A DNA stretch of 64,000 nt from NCBI GenBank assembly GCA_965263215.1, contig OZ253663.1, positions 1,984,001 through 2,048,000 of the forward strand, in the 5' to 3' direction. The translations under genes were made by a program, and so were the position numbers. The notes under the pieces were generated by a model. It did not search any database, was not told where the DNA came from, and saw only the letters and a program-made list of their open reading frames with translations. This DNA is from UBA1672 sp965263215 (GTDB taxonomy: Bacteria; Pseudomonadota; Alphaproteobacteria; Micavibrionales; Micavibrionaceae). Positions 25,450-34,810 of this stretch are shown piece by piece; position 1 is the first letter of the stretch; each line of letters begins with the position of its first letter.

Positions 25450-26883
25450 TTATGCCGCTTCCTGTGCCATTTTCGTTGCTTTTTCAACAACCTGCTCAAT
25501 TGTACCAGTCATGTAGAAAGCTGATTCAGGCAAGTGGTCATATTCACCGGCAACAATCGCCTTAAAGCCTTTGATTGTGTCTTCAAGGTCAACAAAGATA
25601 CCAGGAGAGCCTGTGAACACTTCCGCAACATGGAATGGTTGAGAAAGGAAACGCTGGATCTTACGGGCACGTGCCACTGTAAGTTTGTCTTCTTCCGACA
25701 ATTCATCCATACCCAAAATCGCGATGATGTCTTGAAGGTTCTTATAGCTCTGCAATGTTTGCTGAACCGAGTTTGCAACATCGTAATGCTCTTGCCCGAT
25801 AACACGTGGGTCAAGAATACGTGATGTTGAATCAAGTGGGTCAACCGCAGGATAGATACCCTGTTCCGCAATCTGACGGGAAAGAACTGTTGTCGCATCA
25901 AGGTGAGAGAATGTCGTTGCAGGCGCGGGGTCAGTCAAGTCATCCGCAGGCACGTAAACCGCCTGAACCGATGTAATCGATCCTTTGTTTGTTGATGTAA
26001 TACGTTCCTGCATCGCACCCATTTCTGTCGATAGTGTTGGCTGATAACCAACCGCAGAAGGAATACGACCAAGAAGCGCGGACACCTCGGCACCGGCCTG
26101 TGTGAAACGGAAGATGTTATCAAGGAAGAACAGAACGTCCTGACCTTCTTCGTCACGGAAATATTCCGCCATTGTCAAAGCAGACAGCGCAACACGTGCA
26201 CGCGCACCCGGAGGTTCGTTCATCTGGCCGTAAACAAGGGCCACTTTTGATTCTTTGTGCTCACCCGGCTTAATAACGCCAGATTCAATCATTTCGTGGT
26301 AAAGGTCGTTACCTTCACGTGTACGTTCACCAACCCCACCAAAAACAGACACACCACCGTGACCTTTTGCAATGTTGTTGATCAATTCCATGATCGTAAC
26401 GGTTTTACCAACACCGGCACCACCGAACAGACCAATTTTACCACCCTTTGCGTAAGGACATAGAAGGTCAACAACCTTAATCCCTGTGACAAGAATTTCT
26501 GTATCTGTTGCCTGCTCCGCAAATGTAGGCGCTTCGCGGTGGATCGGCCAGTTCTGCTTTGTTTTAACTGGCTTACCTTCGTCAATCGGCTCCCCGATAA
26601 CGTCGAAAATACGGCCAAGTGTTTCTGCACCAACAGGCACTGTGATTTGTTCTTTTGTATCAACAACAGGCTGACCACGTCTAAGACCGTCTGTCATATC
26701 CATCGCGATTGTACGCACGGCATTTTCGCCAAGGTGCTGTGCAACCTCAAGAACAAGCTTTTGTCCGTTATTGTCAGTATGCAAGGCATTCAAAATCGGC
26801 GGAACACTGCCTTCTTCGAACTGCACGTCAACAACCGCGCCTAAAACCTGTAATACTTTACCTTGTGCTTCTTCTTTTGCCAT
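25450..26883 (-). CDS. atpD: F1 ATP synthase beta subunit
   Basis: The 477-residue catalytic subunit binds ADP and phosphate in the F1 hexamer. The P-loop GGAGVGKT lies near residue 155. The catalytic glutamate region GERTREGNDLY, the DELSEED-type loop (seen as DELSEEDK near residue 395) and the ALSALTMAEYFRDEEGQDVLFFLDNIFRFTQ block (Walker B) are intact. Length and order are normal. A PAP2-type phosphatase gene lies between it and atpG, where most operons have no gene. Confidence 0.98.
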   Translation of the reverse strand: MAKEEAQGKVLQVLGAVVDVQFEEGSVPPILNALHTDNNGQKLVLEVAQHLGENAVRTIAMDMTDGLRRGQPVVDTKEQITVPVGAETLGRIFDVIGEPIDEGKPVKTKQNWPIHREAPTFAEQATDTEILVTGIKVVDLLCPYAKGGKIGLFGGAGVGKTVTIMELINNIAKGHGGVSVFGGVGERTREGNDLYHEMIESGVIKPGEHKESKVALVYGQMNEPPGARARVALSALTMAEYFRDEEGQDVLFFLDNIFRFTQAGAEVSALLGRIPSAVGYQPTLSTEMGAMQERITSTNKGSITSVQAVYVPADDLTDPAPATTFSHLDATTVLSRQIAEQGIYPAVDPLDSTSRILDPRVIGQEHYDVANSVQQTLQSYKNLQDIIAILGMDELSEEDKLTVARARKIQRFLSQPFHVAEVFTGSPGIFVDLEDTIKGFKAIVAGEYDHLPESAFYMTGTIEQVVEKATKMAQEAA

Positions 26884-26926
26884 TTTCTTCTAGTCCTCTT
26901 GATTAATCGTTTATTTCCCAGGGTTA

Positions 26927-27730
26927 TTATTTTGTTTCTTTCACGCCGTCGCCTGAAAGATCCGGTTTGATATAAGATAGCTTTGCGTCCTGAAATTTCT
27001 TCTCAAAAACCGGAATCGCACGTAATTTCGCAAGCACATCCACGGCCAACTTGCGCCCCGCCTCACTATCACTCGGATAATGAACACCTGCAATTTCACG
27101 GCGGTGTGCCACATCTATTGCGAACTGTTTATATACATCCGCGTTTTCAGGGTCAAATTCGGCTAATACAAGCGCATTAATATAGGTTTGCGCCGCATGG
27201 CCGGACGGATATGCCGGATGTGGCGGGTTCAATATTACTGTTTTCAATGTCGGGTCTATTTCGGATGGACGCGGGCGTGAAAAATGTTGCTTACGCTCAA
27301 GAATGAAGTACATGTGATCGTTATCAATCATTTCAAGAAGCATCAATGTTTTATAATTATCGGTATTGATCAAACCTTCTTTTACAAACATATCGTGTGC
27401 GCGAACACCCGTATCTTCAAACTTGATACGCTCAACATTTTCTGACGTGCGCTCAGTTTTCGCGATCTCATGAAGATATTCAATTTCTTTTTTAGTTTCA
27501 TCGCTTGAGTTTTTTGGTGGCTCTGCAACCTCAAATGTGACGTCTTTGGTCAATAAAACCGGCCCCGCCTCAATTGCAAGCAACAGTTTAGGCATCCAGT
27601 TTTTTTGTAAAAACCTAAGGTCATCAATATCGGCCTCATCGGCCTGCACCCCTTGAAACGAAAATGCAAGGATTGCAACCATCAGAAGACCGGCAAGAAT
27701 TTTAATATGTCTTGTCATACCTTTGTCCAC
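26927..27730 (-). CDS. PAP2-superfamily phosphatase (class A acid phosphatase-like), secreted
   Basis: The 267-residue protein has an N-terminal signal peptide (LAGLLMVAILAFSF, likely cleaved after VQA at about residue 30). The three phosphatase motifs are present: KQHFSRPRP (KX6RP), HPAYPSGHAA (SGH) and RREIAGVHYPSD (RX5HxxxD). These place it with class A nonspecific acid phosphatases of the periplasm, which release phosphate from phosphomonoesters. GTG 27730 is chosen; its ribosome-binding site (TAAGG) overlaps the atpG stop, 10 bases upstream. ATG 27718 is the alternative. It sits between atpG and atpD. Confidence 0.85.
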   Translation of the reverse strand: MDKGMTRHIKILAGLLMVAILAFSFQGVQADEADIDDLRFLQKNWMPKLLLAIEAGPVLLTKDVTFEVAEPPKNSSDETKKEIEYLHEIAKTERTSENVERIKFEDTGVRAHDMFVKEGLINTDNYKTLMLLEMIDNDHMYFILERKQHFSRPRPSEIDPTLKTVILNPPHPAYPSGHAAQTYINALVLAEFDPENADVYKQFAIDVAHRREIAGVHYPSDSEAGRKLAVDVLAKLRAIPVFEKKFQDAKLSYIKPDLSGDGVKETK

Positions 27731-27740
27731 GTCGTTAACC

Positions 27741-28658
27741 TTACACAGCTTCCGCGCCCGAGATAATCTCGATCAGTTCCTTGGTAATATACGCCTGACG
27801 CGCACGGTTATACTGCAATGTCAGATCATTAATCATATCGCCCGCGTTACGCGTTGCGTTATCCATCGCCGTCATACGCGCGGCTTGCTCACCCGCGGCA
27901 CTATCCAATAATGCACGATATATCTGCACACCAAGGTTACGCGGCAACAACTTACCTAGAATTTCCTCTTCGGTCGGTTCAAATTCGTATGGTGCTAAAA
28001 GTCCGGACTCATCTTTACTTTCAGTGTCTTTATTCTCATCCGCATCATCTTCGATATTTTCGATCTGGAATGGCACAAGTTGCGGTGCCTGTGGCGTTTG
28101 AACAAGGACAGACTGAAATGAATTGTACATCATCACACATTTGTCGAATTCGCCCCCACTAAATTTATTCAAAACCAGTTCCGCGACCTCATGCGCCTGC
28201 GCATATTCGATGCGGTTTTTACCGAAAACATCACGAAACGCATGAATAATTTTTTTACCATGCTCACGCTTTAAAAGATCATAGCCTTTGCGGCCAACAC
28301 AAACGATTGTGACCGCTTTGCCCTGCCCCTCAAGCTCTATGATTTTATTGCGTGCATCTTTAATGATATTGGCATTGAAGCCGCCACACAAACCACGATC
28401 CGCCGTGACCACAATCAGAAGGTATTTGTCGTCTGCGCCACTACCAGCCAAAAGTTTGGGGCTCGCCGCACTGATCACAACATTAGAGGCCAAGCGAGAC
28501 AACATTGCCCCCATGGCCTGCGCATATGGCTGTGAATTCTCTGCTTGTTCCTGTGCCTTACGGAGTTTAGATGCAGCAACCATTTTCATCGCGGATGTAA
28601 TCTTCCGCGTTGATTTCACCGATTTTATGCGATCACGATAATCTCTTAAACTTGGCAT
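27741..28658 (-). CDS. atpG: F1 ATP synthase gamma subunit
   Basis: The 305-residue rotor subunit has the normal N-terminal helix (SLRDYRDRIKSVKSTRKITSAMKMVA) and C-terminal helix (ARMTAMDNATRNAGDMINDL). DRGLCGGFN is the usual central motif. The protein is about 15 residues longer than common alphaproteobacterial forms. An acidic stretch around residues 200-220 (DDADENKDTESKDES) accounts for this and lies in the globular part, not in the coiled coil. The PAP2 gene begins 10 bases after the stop. Confidence 0.95.
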   Translation of the reverse strand: MPSLRDYRDRIKSVKSTRKITSAMKMVAASKLRKAQEQAENSQPYAQAMGAMLSRLASNVVISAASPKLLAGSGADDKYLLIVVTADRGLCGGFNANIIKDARNKIIELEGQGKAVTIVCVGRKGYDLLKREHGKKIIHAFRDVFGKNRIEYAQAHEVAELVLNKFSGGEFDKCVMMYNSFQSVLVQTPQAPQLVPFQIENIEDDADENKDTESKDESGLLAPYEFEPTEEEILGKLLPRNLGVQIYRALLDSAAGEQAARMTAMDNATRNAGDMINDLTLQYNRARQAYITKELIEIISGAEAV

Positions 28659-28681
28659 AGTTTTGTTACATCCTTACTTTA

Positions 28682-30229
28682 TTAAGCAGCTTCTTTTGAA
28701 CCGGCGAAACCGCTTGCAAAGTTTTCTATAAACGACTTGAGGCTGTTTTCAATATCATCATCCAGCTTTTTCTCTTCACGGATTTTCGCAAGGATTTCTG
28801 TGCCACTTGCACGGAGATTCTCCAACAAACGAAGCTCGAACAACTCAACATCGCCCAAATCAACGTTATCAAGATAGCCTTTTGTACCGGCATAGATAAC
28901 AGCAACCTGCTCTTCCACCGGAAGCGGGCTATATTGTGGTTGCTTCAAAAGCTGTGTCAGACGCGCACCGCGAGCAAGCAATTTCTGCGTGGCCGGGTCA
29001 AGATCAGAGGCGAACTGTGCGAAGGCTTCCATTTCACGGAACTGCGCAAGCTCAAGCTTCATCGAACCGGATACCTGCTTCATCGCTTTAACCTGCGCGG
29101 CAGAACCAACACGAGACACTGACGCACCAACATCAATCGCGGGACGAATACCTTTAAAGAACAATCCTGTTTCAAGGAAAATCTGACCGTCTGTAATCGA
29201 AATCACGTTTGTCGGAATATAAGCGGAAATGTCACCACCTTGCGTTTCGATGATCGGTAGAGCCGTCATAGAACCGCCGCCATGCTCATCAGAAAGCTTA
29301 CATGCGCGCTCTAGCAAACGAGAGTGGATGTAGAAAACATCACCCGGATACGCTTCACGACCCGGTGGACGACGAAGAAGCAATGACATCTGACGATAGG
29401 CAACAGCCTGTTTCGACAAGTCATCGTAAATCGCAAGAGAGTGCATACCGTTATCACGGAAATATTCACCCATCGCCGCACCACAATATGGCGCAAGATA
29501 CTGCAAAGGCGCAGGATCCGATGCCGTCGCAGCCACAACAATAGAATATTCCATCGCACCCTGCTCTTCTAATTCTTTAACAAGCTGCGCTACTGTTGAA
29601 CGCTTCTGACCGATTGATACATACACACAATAAAGGTGCTCTTTCTCATTATCAGATGCGTTAATTGTTTTCTGATTGATAATGGCATCAACAGCAACCG
29701 CAGTTTTACCTGTCTGACGGTCACCAATAATCAATTCACGCTGACCACGACCAATCGGCACAAGGGCATCAATCGCCTTCAGACCTGTTTGCATTGGCTC
29801 ATAAACAGACTGACGTGGAATAATCCCCGGCGCCTTAACTTCCATACGACTGGAGCCGGATGCCTTGATCGGGCCTTTGCCATCAATCGGGTTACCAAGC
29901 GAGTCAACAACGCGGCCTAACAATTCACGTCCGGTTGGCACTTCAACAATCTGGCCCGTTCTGCGAACGATATCGCCCTCTTTAATTTCACGGTCATCAC
30001 CGAAAACAACCACACCGACATTGTCGGCCTCAAGGTTAAGGGCCATCCCCTTAACACCACTGGCGAATTCAACCATCTCACCGGCTTGCACTTCATCAAG
30101 ACCGTACACACGTGCCACACCATCACCGATGGATAGAACCTGACCGATTTCCGCGACATCGGCTGATGCACCGAAATCAGCGATTTGCTTTTTTAAAATA
30201 TCCGAAATTTCTGCTGCACGAATTTCCAT
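28682..30229 (-). CDS. atpA: F1 ATP synthase alpha subunit
   Basis: The 515-residue non-catalytic subunit has the P-loop GDRQTGKT at about residues 169-176, and an N-terminal region (ISDILKKQIADFG) that contacts the delta subunit. The conserved ALPIIETQGGDISAYIPTNVISITDGQ block is present, and so is the VGSAAQVKAMKQVSG segment. The ATG shares one base with the atpH stop (TAATG), so translation is coupled. Length and sequence order are normal. Confidence 0.98.
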   Translation of the reverse strand: MEIRAAEISDILKKQIADFGASADVAEIGQVLSIGDGVARVYGLDEVQAGEMVEFASGVKGMALNLEADNVGVVVFGDDREIKEGDIVRRTGQIVEVPTGRELLGRVVDSLGNPIDGKGPIKASGSSRMEVKAPGIIPRQSVYEPMQTGLKAIDALVPIGRGQRELIIGDRQTGKTAVAVDAIINQKTINASDNEKEHLYCVYVSIGQKRSTVAQLVKELEEQGAMEYSIVVAATASDPAPLQYLAPYCGAAMGEYFRDNGMHSLAIYDDLSKQAVAYRQMSLLLRRPPGREAYPGDVFYIHSRLLERACKLSDEHGGGSMTALPIIETQGGDISAYIPTNVISITDGQIFLETGLFFKGIRPAIDVGASVSRVGSAAQVKAMKQVSGSMKLELAQFREMEAFAQFASDLDPATQKLLARGARLTQLLKQPQYSPLPVEEQVAVIYAGTKGYLDNVDLGDVELFELRLLENLRASGTEILAKIREEKKLDDDIENSLKSFIENFASGFAGSKEAA

Positions 30230-30819
30230 TATACGACCTCTTTTAAGTTTGTATTTTGATTTGCATTTGATTTTAAAGCGCCCCCAAGCCTTTCAAGCTT
30301 GCGACGCACGGAATCATCAATCATGTATGATCCGATTGTTACAATAACCCCGCCCATAATTTCCGGCGTGACTTTTTCTTCAACGATAATCGTCGTTCCC
30401 AACGCTTTTTCGATTTTTTGCTTAACATCTTTGACTTGCCCTGCGGTAAGCTTGGCTGCGGTTTCTACACTAACCTCTACTTGACCTGACTTCGCGGCGA
30501 GAATTTTATTGAAAACGGTAATGATACCGGGCAACGCATTTAAACGTCTATTCTCGACCAATACACCAAGAAAGTTCGCGGTTAATTTTTCGAGCTTAGC
30601 TTTTGTTGCGAGAGCATTAATAGCTGCTGCTTGCTTTTCTTTACTAATCAACTGAGAGGTTATTACCTCGGCCAGATCATCAGAATCATTGATCATGTTT
30701 TCAAGAGCGGAAAGATTTTTTTGAATCTTATCTACGGCTTTATTTTGCTCAGCCAAATCGATAAGTGCACCCGCATAGCGAGTATAGACAATAGAAGAAA
30801 TCGGCGTGGACGATGACAC
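30229..30819 (-). CDS. atpH: F1 ATP synthase delta subunit
   Basis: The 196-residue delta subunit links F1 to the peripheral stalk. The N-terminal helical domain starts near YTRYAGALIDLAEQNK, and the conserved C-terminus includes VTPEIMGGVIVTIGSYMIDDSVRRKLERL. It is the first gene of the operon, and a sigma70-like promoter is seen about 80 bases upstream. As in many alphaproteobacteria the Fo genes (atpB, E, F) are not adjacent. Confidence 0.95.
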   Translation of the reverse strand: MSSSTPISSIVYTRYAGALIDLAEQNKAVDKIQKNLSALENMINDSDDLAEVITSQLISKEKQAAAINALATKAKLEKLTANFLGVLVENRRLNALPGIITVFNKILAAKSGQVEVSVETAAKLTAGQVKDVKQKIEKALGTTIIVEEKVTPEIMGGVIVTIGSYMIDDSVRRKLERLGGALKSNANQNTNLKEVV

Positions 30820-30898
30820 GTTTTAGTCCCTTATTCCAAAATTTACACATACACAAAACAAACGGCGCAAAACTAGCGATTTAATTTTGTGTTGGGGA

Positions 30899-30927
30899 GA
30901 ATTAGCATACCAAATCGCGGCTGACAA
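30899..30927 (-). promoter_or_regulatory. Probable promoter of the atp operon
   Basis: Read on the minus strand: TTGTCA (30922-30927), 17 bases, TAATTC (30899-30904), about 80 bases before the atpH start. The spacing is ideal and the -35 box differs from TTGACA at one position. Confidence 0.5.
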
Positions 30928-30982
30928 GTATGAACGGCAAGCCTTTTGCTAATAATTACGATTTTATTAGCTTTTCTTGGTT

Positions 30983-31828
30983 TTACTGTATTGTTTGGCT
31001 ACCCATGCGGAACATCGCCACCAATGTCTCCGGCACCCAATTCCATTGGAGAAGCTGGTATTTTTCAGGATATAAATACGCGGCTGTCGCGCGAAAAATT
31101 AATATATGCGCGACATATATCTCTAAAGTTTTACGCCCGGTAAATTGCAACATCTTAATAACAGATGGCGCGATATACTTATCCGCATTGTCATAGGCCA
31201 CAGGCTTAAAGCGCCACAACACAACACCGACAATGATAAACCCGACCAACATTAATAACGCCTGCTGCCCCGACAATGTTGGCATCGCAATTCCCAATAT
31301 TAAATAGAGTGCCGCGTATGAGCAGAACACATACAACAAGACATATTTTTTCTCGATTCTTTCGTACACTTCTTCTTTACGTCTCGTGATGTAACCGATA
31401 AGAACCATCAACATCGCGAGCGCGCCGTACTCAAACAATATGGCCGTCGGAAAGCCCAAGAAGAACAAAATCAAGAACATTCCTCGTAATGTTTCGGCTG
31501 ACGCCAAGGAATGCCGCACAACCCCCGCACGATATATGCGAAAAATTGCCATCGTGAACAATATATTGAGTGGCAATAAATATTGCCCGGCAATCAGTGA
31601 TGAAATCACCAAAACTGTGCCGCCAATCCACCAAGAGTTTGGAATTTTAGTTGTATTGGCATAGCCGATCAAAAAGAACCATATCGGTATACATAAGCGC
31701 CCCCACGTGCGAAACCACATATCGTCAGGATAAAAGAAATGCCCAACGTGATCGACAACCATTAAAATGATCGCAACCGTTTTCAACAGGTCGTAAGACG
31801 TTAATGCCTTGGGCAGGCTTTTGCTCAT
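30983..31828 (-). CDS. TraX-family membrane protein
   Basis: The 281-residue protein has about eight membrane helices and the TraX signature near the N-terminus (SYDLLKTVAIILMVVDHVGHFF), with RLCIPIWFFLIGYAN after it. TraX acetylates F-pilin in conjugation, but many chromosomal members have other acyl-transfer or unknown roles. No conjugation genes are nearby, so the substrate here is unknown. It ends about 160 bases before atpH on the same strand and is divergent from the spermidine-synthase-like pair. Confidence 0.8.
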   Translation of the reverse strand: MSKSLPKALTSYDLLKTVAIILMVVDHVGHFFYPDDMWFRTWGRLCIPIWFFLIGYANTTKIPNSWWIGGTVLVISSLIAGQYLLPLNILFTMAIFRIYRAGVVRHSLASAETLRGMFLILFFLGFPTAILFEYGALAMLMVLIGYITRRKEEVYERIEKKYVLLYVFCSYAALYLILGIAMPTLSGQQALLMLVGFIIVGVVLWRFKPVAYDNADKYIAPSVIKMLQFTGRKTLEIYVAHILIFRATAAYLYPEKYQLLQWNWVPETLVAMFRMGSQTIQ

Positions 31829-31903
31829 AAAAAACTCTTTAGACTTTAATTCGTCAAAAGAAACATACTATACTGCGCGCTGGATAATTTGGATATAGTT
31901 TTT

Positions 31904-33340
31904 ATGAAATCACTCAAACAAACCTTGTTATTGTTTTTTATTATCGTCGTTGAGGGGTATATCGTCCTCTCCTCAGAGCTGCTGGCAATACGCCAAACCA
32001 TCCCTTATGTCGGCAGTGGCACAGACACGATATCCATTATTATTGCGGCCGTCCTTATGCCCCTCGCATTCGGATATCAATCTGGCGGCGCGTTTAAACC
32101 ACACAAAATCTTCGGTGTGTTTGTTACTGTTCGTAAAAAGCTTGTTTTAAACATTAATATTGCCGCCATCATTTTACTGGTCGGGCTATCTTACAAGTCA
32201 ATGCAATGGTTTTTTGGGTGGCTACCACAAATCGGCATTGATGACCGTATCTTACAAACGTCGATATATTGCATGCTGTTTTTGGTTATTCCTGTTTATT
32301 TACTGGGGCAAACCGTTCCGCTTATTACCAACTTTTTCTCAAAACAGCACCTACCAAAAGTAACGGGTAAAATTTTGTTTTTCTCTACTGTCGGCTCTTT
32401 CTTTGGTGCGGTGTTCTCGACCCTGTTTCTGATGGCCATTATCGGCGTACACCACACCGTCAGCCTTAACTTCGTGCTTATGGCTATTCTGGTGATTGCC
32501 CTGAGCAAAAAGACTGTTTCTGTTCCTGTTATATATGCCGTTGTAATTGCAAGTTGTGCCATGATTTTTAATTCGGATGGCATTATGTCCGGCGAAAACA
32601 TCATCAAAAACAATCAATATAATACCATTCAGGCGGGTGAGACTTCCCGCGGCACCCGTGAAATGGTGATAAACGGTAACAGATCGTCCAGTTACGACGC
32701 ACTCGGCAGAAAACATGCCTATGTTGAATTTGCAGAACGCATCGCAATTTTTCCGATCATAAGCTCCGTCCCGCCGCGCGATATATTGGTCATCGGTGCG
32801 GGTGCATTTACCTTTGGACATGAAGATAAAAACAACAACTACACTTATGTTGATATCGACAAAGATTTACAGGAAGTTGCCGAAGAATATGTTCTGCGTG
32901 AGCCGATCGGTGATAACAAAAAATTCGTGCCTAAACCTGCGCGCGCGTTTTTACATGAAACAGACCAGAAATACGATGTGATTTATCTGGATACCTATTT
33001 AGGCGGCGTAAGCATTCCTGAACATCTTATAACGCAGGAATACTTTAAAAGCGTGAAAGCACATTTGAAGGATGGCGGCCTTCTTGTCACAAACTTTATT
33101 ACGTCATCAAACTTCCAAAGCAAGCTATCGCGTAATCTGGACAACACGTTCCGCTCTGTTTTCCCGCATTTCTCACGCCATGTTATCTCAGAACAATATA
33201 ATTTATGGTCAGACAGTGCATCGCGCATATCAAACATTGCCTATATTTATCGCCATCACGATACGTATGATGCAGGCCACATCTATACCGACAACAAGAA
33301 CACGGTATTTTATGATAAGCCCAAGAAGCTAAAGCCATAA
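31904..33340 (+). CDS. Membrane-embedded spermidine-synthase-like protein, copy 1
   Basis: The 478-residue protein has an N-terminal membrane domain of about six helices (residues 8-220) and a C-terminal spermidine-synthase-like Rossmann domain. The likely cofactor loop is DILVIGAGAFTFGHED, followed by YVDIDKDLQEVAEE and YDVIYLDTYLGG. Such fused proteins are only distantly related to true aminopropyltransferases; the substrate is unknown. ATG 31904 is used, with TTG 31889 as alternative. A close paralogue begins 22 bases downstream. The EGYIVLSSELLA segment is shared by both. Confidence 0.8.
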   Translation: MKSLKQTLLLFFIIVVEGYIVLSSELLAIRQTIPYVGSGTDTISIIIAAVLMPLAFGYQSGGAFKPHKIFGVFVTVRKKLVLNINIAAIILLVGLSYKSMQWFFGWLPQIGIDDRILQTSIYCMLFLVIPVYLLGQTVPLITNFFSKQHLPKVTGKILFFSTVGSFFGAVFSTLFLMAIIGVHHTVSLNFVLMAILVIALSKKTVSVPVIYAVVIASCAMIFNSDGIMSGENIIKNNQYNTIQAGETSRGTREMVINGNRSSSYDALGRKHAYVEFAERIAIFPIISSVPPRDILVIGAGAFTFGHEDKNNNYTYVDIDKDLQEVAEEYVLREPIGDNKKFVPKPARAFLHETDQKYDVIYLDTYLGGVSIPEHLITQEYFKSVKAHLKDGGLLVTNFITSSNFQSKLSRNLDNTFRSVFPHFSRHVISEQYNLWSDSASRISNIAYIYRHHDTYDAGHIYTDNKNTVFYDKPKKLKP

Positions 33341-33362
33341 AAGAAGAACCGCTTATAATATT

Positions 33363-34799
33363 ATGAAAAAATTAGATAATACGCTTTTTCTTTTTATCAT
33401 CATCATCCTTGAGGGGTACATCGTCCTCTCGAGTGAGCTTTTGGCTATGCGCATGACAATCCCCTTTGTCGGCACAGGCACAGATAGCATGTCCGTTATT
33501 ATCGCCGCTGTTCTGCTGCCGTTGGCGGCAGGTTATCGTGCGGCAGGACAATTCAAAATCAAAGCGCCCGATGGTTCATATCGCTCTATTCGTAAAAAAT
33601 TAGTCAGAAACATCCTGATTTCCTCCATTTTCTTACTTCTCGGCCTCAGTTATTTTGTCATGCAATTTTTCTTTTATTTCGGATTGGAACAAAACGGCAT
33701 TGATAACAAGCTGGTTCAAATCACGATTTACTGTTTGGTGTTTTTGGTAACGCCCGTTTATCTGCTCGGGCAAACAGTGCCCCTGATCAGCAACTATTTC
33801 TCCGGCGAAAAATTATCCAAAATCACGGGAAAAATGCTGTTTTTCTCAACAATCGGATCTTTTGGCGGCTCTGTGCTGACCACGCTTATTTTGATGCAAT
33901 ATATCGGCGTACATCACACGGTATCAGTCCTTTTCGGATTACTGTTTTATCTTGTTTTGATTTTAAACAAAAAACAAAACCGCGAAATAATGATGACGAT
34001 GCTCGCGATTACGCTTTTATCGCTCGCGCTGAATTCAGACTTCGTTATGCGTGATATCCTCAGCATGGTGAAGAACAATAAATACAGCTCTATCATGATC
34101 ATAAAACTGGATGAAAATGATGAGGTCAGCGAGAACGGCATCCCGCACATGTTTATCAATAACAACGACTCTTCGATGTATTCTGCCGATGGTAAAAAAC
34201 ATGACTATATTGAGTTTGCAGAGCGTATCACAATAGAAGCATTACCAGAGAACGCGGAACCAAAAGACGTTCTTATCATTGGTGCGGGTGGCTTTACGTA
34301 CGGACATAATGATCTGAAAAACAATTTCGTCTATATCGACATTGATAAAGACTTGAAAACAGTATCAGAGGAACATCTTCTGAAAGAAAAAATTCAGCCC
34401 AACAAAATATTCTACCCGCTGCCTGCGCGCGCATACCTGAATATGACAGATAAAAAATTCGATATTATTTTACTGGATGCGTATCTGGGCGGCTTAAGCA
34501 TCCCGGAACATCTTGTGACACAAGAATTTTTTACGGAGGTTAAAAAGCACCTGAATGACCAGGGCGTGCTTGTGGCGAATTTTATTGTTTCACCAAACTT
34601 CGGCAATCTGTTCTCTCGGAATATTGATAATACATTCCGCTCGGTCTTTCCCTATGTCTCTCGTCACGATACACATGATGAATATGACGTTTGGAACAAC
34701 AGTGAAACCGCCAATTCAAACTTTATGTATATCTATAAACACTTCGAAAATAATAGCGACCCCGCCATCTATCGTGATAACATAAGCAAAATTGAATAA
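33363..34799 (+). CDS. Membrane-embedded spermidine-synthase-like protein, copy 2
   Basis: The 478-residue paralogue of the preceding gene shares the same layout. It has a membrane half (EGYIVLSSELLAMRMTIPFVGTGTD) and a Rossmann half with DVLIIGAGGFTYGHND, YIDIDKDLKTVSEE and FDIILLDAYLGG. The two also share SIPEHLxTQEFF and the LDNTFRSVFP-type segment, so they arose by tandem duplication that has since diverged. The sterol-desaturase gene starts 11 bases after the stop, giving a three-gene operon. True polyamine synthesis is not implied. Confidence 0.8.
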   Translation: MKKLDNTLFLFIIIILEGYIVLSSELLAMRMTIPFVGTGTDSMSVIIAAVLLPLAAGYRAAGQFKIKAPDGSYRSIRKKLVRNILISSIFLLLGLSYFVMQFFFYFGLEQNGIDNKLVQITIYCLVFLVTPVYLLGQTVPLISNYFSGEKLSKITGKMLFFSTIGSFGGSVLTTLILMQYIGVHHTVSVLFGLLFYLVLILNKKQNREIMMTMLAITLLSLALNSDFVMRDILSMVKNNKYSSIMIIKLDENDEVSENGIPHMFINNNDSSMYSADGKKHDYIEFAERITIEALPENAEPKDVLIIGAGGFTYGHNDLKNNFVYIDIDKDLKTVSEEHLLKEKIQPNKIFYPLPARAYLNMTDKKFDIILLDAYLGGLSIPEHLVTQEFFTEVKKHLNDQGVLVANFIVSPNFGNLFSRNIDNTFRSVFPYVSRHDTHDEYDVWNNSETANSNFMYIYKHFENNSDPAIYRDNISKIE

Positions 34800-34810
34800 A
34801 AGGATTTCAG

